A DNA stretch of 6,215 nucleotides, taken from the NCBI GenBank assembly GCA_015904055.1, contig JABMDE010000025.1, forward strand, positions 1 through 6,215, read 5' to 3'. Positions 1 to 4,751 of the stretch are shown piece after piece (positions within the stretch are counted from its first letter, which is position 1; each line of letters begins with the position of its first letter). Both the position numbers and the translations under genes were made by a program. Under the pieces are notes generated by a model, which saw only the letters and a list, made by a program, of their open reading frames with translations, did no database searches and was not told the DNA's origin. Source of the DNA: Nitrospira sp. GTDB lineage: Bacteria > Nitrospirota > Nitrospiria > Nitrospirales > Nitrospiraceae.

Positions 1-60
1 TGAGAGAGCGGTTCGCGAAAAAGTCGAAAGACAGTTCAGGAGCCTGATCCACCCTTTACG

Positions 61-66
61 AAGGAG
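61..66 (+). promoter_or_regulatory. Shine-Dalgarno site of tatA
   Basis: AAGGAG matches the anti-Shine-Dalgarno core and sits 6 nt before the ATG at 73, fixing that start. Upstream, a short near-palindrome (TCAGG-AG-CCTGA, 36-47) and TTCGCGAA (12-19) are visible but too short to call operators. No convincing -35/-10 pair is seen in the first 60 bases. Confidence 0.8.
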
Positions 67-72
67 CGCGCC

Positions 73-348
73 ATGTTTGGGAGTCTTGGATTTACAGAAC
101 TGATCCTGATCCTGGTCATTGTGCTGATTATTTTCGGGGCCGGTAAGTTGCCGCAATTGGGAGAGGGATTGGGCAAGGCGATCAAGGGATTTAAGAAGTC
201 CGTACACGAGGCGGACGCTATCGAAGCCGAGGCCCAGGCGGCCGCACAGCAGGCGACGGCGCCGCCCCAGGCCGTGGCCGACGCATCGGCGCAGACTGTC
301 TCCGCCAATCAGACGGCGGCCGCTGCGCAGCCTGCTCCACGCGTCTAA
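73..348 (+). CDS. tatA: Sec-independent protein translocase subunit TatA
   Basis: This 91-residue protein is a TatA/E-type subunit, which oligomerises in the inner membrane to form the passage for folded Tat substrates. Seen: a very short periplasmic N-terminus (MFGSLG), one hydrophobic helix at about residues 7-22 ([14 protein letters not shown]), the family hinge F-G-x-x-K-L-P at 21-27, and a basic amphipathic helix at about 28-44 ([15 protein letters not shown]). An Ala/Gln-rich, low-complexity, probably disordered tail follows at about 50-91. The length is normal for TatA and too short for most TatB proteins, and the glycine-rich amphipathic helix also favours TatA. A strong ribosome site (AAGGAG, 61-66) lies 6 nt before the ATG. 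No tatB or tatC is visible here. In nitrite oxidisers Tat exports the cofactor-loaded NXR catalytic complex (family knowledge), but the exported proteins downstream here look Sec-type. Identification is firm; the link to the neighbours is inference. Confidence 0.95.
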   Translation: MFGSLGFTELILILVIVLIIFGAGKLPQLGEGLGKAIKGFKKSVHEADAIEAEAQAAAQQATAPPQAVADASAQTVSANQTAAAAQPAPRV

Positions 349-425
349 CAGGCTGCGGGAAAACTCGGTGTAGGTATACAACATCCTGGAAGTCTCGTCG
401 AATGGTGCGGACGGTGTCAAAGTCA

Positions 426-547
426 CAGGATGCTCAAAATGGCCGTTGAGCAAGGCCGCAGCGAGCGAAGTGGCGAGGCGTACGCTTCGGTACGTTGAGC
501 CGCTGAGTGATGCGAGAACGCCGCTGGCGGACGTTTTCAGCATCCTG
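426..547. repeat. 122-bp intergenic inverted-repeat element (REP/MITE-like)
   Basis: The outer 20 bases (426-445) match the reverse complement of the last 20 (528-547) at 17 of 20 positions, with the ends reading CAGGATGCT and AGCATCCTG. The apex is a second inverted repeat, CGTAC (479-483) and GTACG (490-494), around a 6-nt loop, so the element has two equal 58-nt arms. The arms diverge in the middle and could form side hairpins. This fits a mobile or dispersed palindromic repeat that can fold as a cruciform or RNA hairpin and might attenuate transcription between tatA and the next gene. From memory, similar sequences are dispersed between genes in Nitrospira genomes; I could not check copy number. 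It has no coding capacity of its own. Confidence 0.7.
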
Positions 548-582
548 CTAAGCCGATCGTGCGTTGTCAGTCATGGAGAAGC

Positions 583-587
583 AGGGG
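583..587 (+). promoter_or_regulatory. Shine-Dalgarno site deciding the NHL protein start
   Basis: AGGGG lies 6 nt before the ATG at 594. The in-frame alternatives upstream, TTG at 564 and ATG at 573, have no purine-rich sequence at the right distance, and the TTG lies only 17 bases beyond the inverted-repeat element. The ATG at 594 is therefore preferred. Confidence 0.6.
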
Positions 588-593
588 ATATCT

Positions 594-1847
594 ATGGGTA
601 CCGCAGTAGGGTTGGCCGGCGGCTTTATCGAAACCTTTGCGGGTAACGGAAAAGCGCGCAGCACTGGTGACGGCAAGATCGCGGTGAAAGCGGGGATTCC
701 GCTCCCGCATGATGTCGCGCTGGACGTCGACGAGCAGTGGCTGTATTTTGCCGAGTCCGGCTCGGACCGTATCCGCCGCGTTAATCTTCAAGCCGGCACG
801 CTCCACAATTATTCCGGGATCGGTGAAACCTGCTACTGCGGAGACGACGGCCCGTGTGGTGAGGCCGGCCTCTATCTGCCGTTGGGTCTCACGTTCGATT
901 CCCGGAACAATTTGTATATCTGTGATTCCGGAAGCAATCGGATTCGCAAGGTCGATCACGAGACCGGTCTGATCACAACGGTGGTCGGTACGGGACAGCA
1001 TGGGTTTAACGGAGATGGTCCGGCGCTGGAGGTGAATTTGACCTGGCCGGCTGCGATCGCATTCGATCGGGACGGCCTGTTGTATATCGCTGATACACAA
1101 GCCCACAAGATCAGGCGGTACGATCCAAAAACGGGCATGGTTACGACGATCGCCGGAGCCTGGACGGCTGAGGATGAGGCCCGCGAGCAGCCGCTGGTTG
1201 CCCGTAATCTTGTGGTGCTGTCAGGCGATGCGATCGGCATCGATTTCAGCGACGATCAGGGATGGCTCATGCCGGTCTGTTCGGATGGCCTGGACCTGTC
1301 GATGTATCTCGACGACGGGCGGCCTGCCATGGAGGCGCGCCTGTACGATGTCGTCGGGTTGGCGGTGAACAACAAAGGTGACGTGCATCTTGTCGATAAG
1401 GGCAGTAACCGTGTGCGAAAGATCGATCGCCAGTCGGGCCTGATTTCAACTGTCGCAGGCGTCTGCCGGTATGGTTACGACGGTGATGACAAACCCGCTG
1501 TCAGAGCGATGTTGCACGCGCCGGAAGCCGTCGTCTTCGACCGCGAGGACAATCTGTATGTGTCCGATACCATGAATCATCGCGTGCGCAAAGTGGATGC
1601 CGGCACCGGCATCATCACGACGGTGGCGGGCAACGGCGACAGCGGGTACGAAGATAAGCATATGGGCGGATGCGGCGCAGCCCGATTCGTCGCCAAAGAG
1701 TCGGCCGGCACACTCAAGCATGGCGACGGCTTGCTGGGAGTCGAGGCGGTCGTGAATGCCCCGGTCGGTCTGGCGCTGGATTCGCAAGGGCACCTCTATA
1801 TTTGCGAACGCGGAGAAAACAAGATACGCCGGCTCAAGCTCGCGTAG
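594..1847 (+). CDS. Six-bladed NHL-repeat beta-propeller protein
   Basis: This 417-residue protein consists almost wholly of NHL repeats. Six blades are recognisable from the recurring pattern L-Y-[IVF]-x-[DE]-x-x-x-[NDH]-[RK]-[IV]-R-[RK], at about residues 50-64, 107-121, 163-177, 264-278, 321-335 and 401-415. Most blades also carry an inter-blade T-x-[AV]-G-x-[GC] motif (for example FAGNG, VVGTGQHG, VAGNGDSG). Blades 3 and 4 are separated by a longer, less regular segment (about 190-250) containing C-S-D-G-L-D. About eight cysteines are scattered through the protein, with three clustered at 80-88. There is no clear signal peptide: the N-terminus goes straight into the first blade, so a cytoplasmic location is the default. 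NHL propellers are usually binding platforms and some are enzymes; no catalytic site can be named. The next gene begins 37 nt downstream on the same strand, suggesting co-transcription. Fold assignment is firm; function is unknown. Confidence 0.88.
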   Translation: MGTAVGLAGGFIETFAGNGKARSTGDGKIAVKAGIPLPHDVALDVDEQWLYFAESGSDRIRRVNLQAGTLHNYSGIGETCYCGDDGPCGEAGLYLPLGLTFDSRNNLYICDSGSNRIRKVDHETGLITTVVGTGQHGFNGDGPALEVNLTWPAAIAFDRDGLLYIADTQAHKIRRYDPKTGMVTTIAGAWTAEDEAREQPLVARNLVVLSGDAIGIDFSDDQGWLMPVCSDGLDLSMYLDDGRPAMEARLYDVVGLAVNNKGDVHLVDKGSNRVRKIDRQSGLISTVAGVCRYGYDGDDKPAVRAMLHAPEAVVFDREDNLYVSDTMNHRVRKVDAGTGIITTVAGNGDSGYEDKHMGGCGAARFVAKESAGTLKHGDGLLGVEAVVNAPVGLALDSQGHLYICERGENKIRRLKLA

Positions 1848-1884
1848 GTTGCATCGCCGCGCGCCCGGTTCACGAAAGCGTTGC

Positions 1885-2817
1885 ATGGTGGGCATGACGA
1901 ACTTCTGCCGCTCTCGCCCTCTTCTCTTCCTGTGTTTGTCCGGTCTTCTCCTGGCAGCCAGTATCCTCGGCGGATTTGGAATTCCTCTGGTCAGTTCGGA
2001 AGGGCTGACGATCCGGTCGCATTGGGTCGAGGGGGAACTTCCCCAGACGCCTGATGATGCCGCGTGGGGTGGATTTGGAATTCCTCTGGTCAGTTCGGAA
2101 GGGCTGACGATCCGGTCGCATTGGGTCGAGGGGGAACTTCCCCAGACGCCTGATGATGCCGCGTGGGGTACGATCCCGCCGATGACCATTCCATTGAGCG
2201 GTCAAGTCATTACGCGTCCGGTGTGGCCGGAGCCGTCCGCGCGGGCGCTGGTGGTACGGTCGCTTCATAATGGGACCGACATCGCATTTCTCCTTCAGTG
2301 GCAGGACAACACCAAGAATGACCGGCTGACGCCGGGAACGTTTCGGGACGGGGTCGCCATCGGCCTTCCCCTGGGCGATGCACCGGCCTTTTTCTGCATG
2401 GGACAATTGGACCACTACATCAACATCTGGCATTGGAAAGCGGACTGGCAAAGCGACATCGACCGGCGGGCGGCACGGAGTCCCGAGAAGAAAGAGGGCG
2501 GCGTACGGACGTTCGAAGTCATTCCGCGCCGGATCTCCTCGGTGGAAGATCTAATTGGCGGCGGCTTCAGCACGTTGACGACGAAAGAGAAGCAGGGCCG
2601 GGTGCAGGGCAAGGCCTTGTGGAAGGATGGAGTCTGGCATGTCGTCATGCAGCGTCCCCTCGTGAGCGAGGAACAAGAGAACGAAGCGAAACTCATTCCC
2701 GGCCGTGTACAGACTGTCTCCTTCGCCGTGTGGAACGGGGAGAACAAAGAGCGCAACGGACAGAAGGCGGTGGCGCCATGGTTTCAGCTGAGCATCGACC
2801 CGATGACAGGGCGGTGA
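1885..2817 (+). CDS. Ethylbenzene dehydrogenase-like heme b-binding protein (gamma-subunit type)
   Basis: This 310-residue protein resembles the EB_dh family, the periplasmic heme b subunits of type II DMSO reductase-family molybdoenzymes (ethylbenzene dehydrogenase, chlorate reductase, proposed NxrC). Seen: a hydrophobic N-terminal segment at about 13-28 without an obvious AxA cleavage site, so it is either exported or anchored. A family-like entry motif (LPQTPDDAAW) occurs twice. The core contains VVRSLHNGTDIAFLLQW (about 123-139), DGVAIGLP (155-162), FFCMGQ (169-174), NIWHWKADW (180-188), and a C-terminal VSFAVWNGENKERNGQK (about 278-294) typical of the family. Met172 is in a position suited to an axial heme ligand, but ligands are not proven. 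A perfect 33-residue duplication occupies 30-62 and 63-95. The start is uncertain: ATG 1885 has only weak GAAAG upstream, and ATG 1894 is possible; the open frame back to 1756 overlaps the NHL gene and is rejected. No catalytic partner gene is in view, so nxrC is not assigned. Confidence 0.82.
   Translation: MVGMTNFCRSRPLLFLCLSGLLLAASILGGFGIPLVSSEGLTIRSHWVEGELPQTPDDAAWGGFGIPLVSSEGLTIRSHWVEGELPQTPDDAAWGTIPPMTIPLSGQVITRPVWPEPSARALVVRSLHNGTDIAFLLQWQDNTKNDRLTPGTFRDGVAIGLPLGDAPAFFCMGQLDHYINIWHWKADWQSDIDRRAARSPEKKEGGVRTFEVIPRRISSVEDLIGGGFSTLTTKEKQGRVQGKALWKDGVWHVVMQRPLVSEEQENEAKLIPGRVQTVSFAVWNGENKERNGQKAVAPWFQLSIDPMTGR
1972..2169 (+). repeat. Perfect 2 x 99-bp in-frame tandem duplication
   Basis: Bases 1972-2070 and 2071-2169 are identical over all 99 positions; identity stops at both outer edges (C versus T on the left, A versus G on the right). 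The unit is 33 codons, so the frame is kept. It repeats the segment from just after the N-terminal hydrophobic stretch through PDDAAWG, the first strand region of the heme-binding domain. The absence of any synonymous difference means either a very recent duplication or a sequence-assembly artefact. Confidence 0.97.
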
Positions 2818-2836
2818 AACAGGCTGCCAGCTTGTT
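2818..2836 (+). terminator. Small hairpin directly after the EB_dh gene, possible weak terminator
   Basis: AACAGGC and GCTTGTT pair (6 Watson-Crick pairs and one G-U) around a 5-nt loop, beginning at the base after the TGA stop. There is no U-tract, only CCTCG, so it is a poor intrinsic terminator; it may instead protect the mRNA 3' end or be a remnant of a repeat. Its first ten bases (AACAGGCTGC) also follow the tatA stop at 347-356. Confidence 0.3.
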
Positions 2837-2837
2837 C

Positions 2838-2904
2838 CTCGTGAAGCGTAGGATGGAATGAATGCGTCCGGATCCGTACTTTTTTGCGAGATACGCTTCA
2901 CGAG
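2838..2904. repeat. 13-bp perfect inverted repeat in the spacer before the PDZ gene
   Basis: CTCGTGAAGCGTA (2838-2850) and its exact reverse complement TACGCTTCACGAG (2892-2904) flank a 41-nt loop. Around the right arm, CGAGATACG occurs twice, 14 bp apart (2887-2895 and 2901-2909), suggesting a 14-bp unit. The same 13-mer recurs at 6043-6055. The loop holds the 8-bp palindrome CGGATCCG (2869-2876) followed closely by six T (2880-2885). This is the only notable content of the 150-nt gap, apart from the hairpin at its start. Function is unknown; a dispersed repeat or an mRNA stem-loop is possible. Confidence 0.75.
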
Positions 2905-2954
2905 ATACGAGCGACGTAGTGGCCATGTTTTGGTGCATATCACTGAGTAGTGGC

Positions 2955-2959
2955 GGGAG
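2955..2959 (+). promoter_or_regulatory. Shine-Dalgarno site deciding the PDZ gene start
   Basis: GGGAG lies 8 nt before GTG 2968. The longer open frame begins at GTG 2950, but that would place this purine run inside the gene and add MAGEDF before the basic signal-peptide n-region. GTG 2968 gives a standard signal peptide starting MRGRR. Confidence 0.6.
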
Positions 2960-2967
2960 AAGACTTT

Positions 2968-3402
2968 GTGAGGGGCAGAAGGGTATTGGAAGTCGCGCTG
3001 TTGGGCCTGTTCCTCTTCGCCACCGTCGGGGTTGTACAGGTTGAGGCGCAGTCCGGTGGGATGACGGAGGAGGAAGCAGTTCGGCTCGGTGAGGAATTCG
3101 GGATCGTCGTCGGAGCCGTGGACGAAGACATTCAGAAAGAACTGAAGCTTGAGCGTCCGCAGGGTGTCGCCGTGTTCGAGGTGATCGGTAATTCACGGGC
3201 GGACTATGCGGGTATCAAGGTTCGTTCAGTCATCAAAGAAATCGACAAGCGTGAAATCCGCACCATGGCGGATTTCGGGTCGGCCATCAAGAAAGCCATG
3301 AAGGAATGCAATTTCACCGTCGGCACGTATGAACCAGCCGATCCCGGCGATCCGGTCGGGTGGGGCGTCAATTTCCATTTTGTCGGCTGCAAGCGGGACT
3401 AA
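2968..3402 (+). CDS. Small secreted PDZ-domain protein
   Basis: This 144-residue protein has a Sec-type signal peptide: basic MRGRR, a hydrophobic core at about 9-24, and probable cleavage after VEA at residue 27. The mature part is essentially one HtrA-like PDZ domain. It shows FGIVVGAVDEDI (about 44-55), the ligand-loop strand region GVAVFEVI (66-73), and the family signature AGIKVRSVIKEIDKREI (81-97), which corresponds to the usual A-G-[LI]-x-x-G-D-x-I pattern but lacks the G-D pair (R-S instead). A C-terminal extension carries two cysteines (114 and 141) that could form a disulfide in the periplasm. There is no protease domain. PDZ domains bind C-terminal peptides; here it could act as an assembly factor or scaffold for the two cytochromes, whose genes follow 19 nt downstream in an apparent operon. 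That role is inference from position. GTG is chosen as start because of the ribosome site at 2955-2959. Confidence 0.85.
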   Translation: MRGRRVLEVALLGLFLFATVGVVQVEAQSGGMTEEEAVRLGEEFGIVVGAVDEDIQKELKLERPQGVAVFEVIGNSRADYAGIKVRSVIKEIDKREIRTMADFGSAIKKAMKECNFTVGTYEPADPGDPVGWGVNFHFVGCKRD

Positions 3403-3421
3403 CGATGCGGAGAGGTAAGGG

Positions 3422-4744
3422 GTGAGGGGGAAGGCGTGCAGAACTGGCGGTCGATTGCAGCCGGGATGGGGCGTCTTGGTGTTCTGTCTCCTGTCACTCG
3501 TCTGTCTGAGTGCCCTGTACCACGGGCAGGCAATCGCTCAACAGGCGGAGGGGCAGGTACGGCCTGATTGGGTAGACGAAATCGAAAAAGTGTTCATCCG
3601 CTCGGAGGATTGCAAGCAATGCCATGAGCGGCACTATGAAGAGTGGAAGGGCGCCAGAGAGCAAACGCCGGATTTGAAAACGTTTGGACGGGTTGATGCG
3701 GCGCTGTTGCACGGCAGTTCGTTGGAATCGCCGATCTTCAAAACCGTGCTGGGTCTCTGGGCGCAGACGAACCCGACGGCGGAGGAGCGGAGCCGGTGTC
3801 TGTCATGCCATGCGCCGGCGATGACGGTCTTTCCCCAGCATGCCGGAACATTGATGCAGCAGATTTTGGCGGGAAAACCCCAAGTGGAAGGAATCGGGTG
3901 TGCATCGTGCCATTTGATCCACGATGTGGAACGTGGACCGGTTGCTCCGCCCACGTTCAAAGTACAGCCGGGGGCCGTTCTCTACGGACCATATGCGGAT
4001 CCGGAAGAAAACCTGGTACATCAAGCCAAGCGGGCGAGCCTGTTCCGCGAGGCCTCCTTTTGCGCCTCGTGCCATTTCGACAAAGTAAAAGATGTGACAC
4101 AAAAAGATTTGCCGGGAGACATTCTCCAGGGTACGATCTGTCAGGACTGCCATATGGAACCCTCGACCGGCAGCTCGACGTCGCGACGCGGGGCCATGAC
4201 CAGACCCATCGGCCGCCATTGGTTTCGCGGCGTGGTCGGTGCCGGCACCATGTTGAAAAATCGTAATCTTCAAGCTGAGTGGGCGCCGCGCATCGATCTC
4301 GATGTGAAACGAACGGGCGGTACTGTTGAGGGGACTGCGCTTGTGAAGATCGGGAGTCTCCCGCATAGTTTTCCCGACGGTGACCCGGTGCTTAAGCAGT
4401 TCTTCCTGACGATTACCGCGAAGGATGCCGCCGGCAAGACGTTGGCTGAAGAGACGAAGCAGTTTGGATTACCCTACGACAAGATTCTTCGTGGTCCGAT
4501 CCCTGATCCGTTCATTAAGGGAGGGCACACCAGAAAAGTTCCATTCGCCCTGGCGCTGTCGGCCGGGACGGCGGCGACGGTGGAAGCGGTGCTCACCTAT
4601 GCCCTGATTCCGATTCCTGCCCCGACATTGATGGATACCTATCTTGCGACATTGAAGAGCGACAAAGAGCGGGACGAGGCGAAGCACATCGTTCACGAGT
4701 ACACGCAGCCGCGCATGCTGACCTATCGTGTGAAAGCGCTGTAA
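3422..4744 (+). CDS. Periplasmic pentaheme c-type cytochrome (cytochrome c554-like), first of a tandem pair
   Basis: This 440-residue protein has five CXXCH heme c sites: CKQCH (64-68), CLSCH (126-130), CASCH (160-164), CASCH (214-218) and CQDCH (240-244). The signal peptide is long, with a hydrophobic core at about 17-32 and probable cleavage after AIA at 39. Hemes occupy the first two thirds; the last third (about 285-440) has no cysteine and looks like a beta-sandwich with the segment SLPHSFPDGDPVLKQFFL (312-329). Histidines outside the CXXCH motifs that are also present in the downstream paralogue, H200 (NLVHQ), H266 (GRHWFRG) and H315, are candidate distal heme ligands. This architecture resembles cytochrome c554-related multiheme proteins that pass electrons in the periplasm; the usual c554 has four hemes, so this is an expanded relative. 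GTG start with GGAGAGG at 3409-3415. It lies 19 nt after the PDZ gene and 7 nt before the paralogue. The redox partner is unknown. Confidence 0.88.
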   Translation: MRGKACRTGGRLQPGWGVLVFCLLSLVCLSALYHGQAIAQQAEGQVRPDWVDEIEKVFIRSEDCKQCHERHYEEWKGAREQTPDLKTFGRVDAALLHGSSLESPIFKTVLGLWAQTNPTAEERSRCLSCHAPAMTVFPQHAGTLMQQILAGKPQVEGIGCASCHLIHDVERGPVAPPTFKVQPGAVLYGPYADPEENLVHQAKRASLFREASFCASCHFDKVKDVTQKDLPGDILQGTICQDCHMEPSTGSSTSRRGAMTRPIGRHWFRGVVGAGTMLKNRNLQAEWAPRIDLDVKRTGGTVEGTALVKIGSLPHSFPDGDPVLKQFFLTITAKDAAGKTLAEETKQFGLPYDKILRGPIPDPFIKGGHTRKVPFALALSAGTAATVEAVLTYALIPIPAPTLMDTYLATLKSDKERDEAKHIVHEYTQPRMLTYRVKAL

Positions 4745-4751
4745 GGCAAGA

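Noticed and set aside
375..380. TATACA as a -10 promoter element
   Set aside because: No matching -35 element lies about 17 bases upstream, so a single hexamer is not enough.
446..646. 66-residue open frame on the + strand
   Set aside because: It runs through the inverted-repeat element into the NHL gene in another frame, starts at TTG and has no ribosome site.
1756..1884. 43-codon N-terminal extension of the EB_dh protein
   Set aside because: It overlaps the end of the NHL gene in another frame and would place a basic, non-signal segment before the hydrophobic export region.
1446..2189. 247-residue open frame on the - strand
   Set aside because: It lies antisense to the NHL and EB_dh genes, is inflated by the 99-bp duplication, has no ribosome site and no recognisable domain; the + strand frames carry clear family motifs.
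2838..2909. Possible CRISPR-like repeats
   Set aside because: The repeats are 9-13 bp, partly inverted and not regularly spaced by unique spacers; no cas gene is present.
2968..3000. Twin-arginine signal in the PDZ protein
   Set aside because: An RR pair is present (GRRVLEV), but the residues after it do not fit the Tat consensus, and a small PDZ domain needs no cofactor-loaded export; Sec is simpler.
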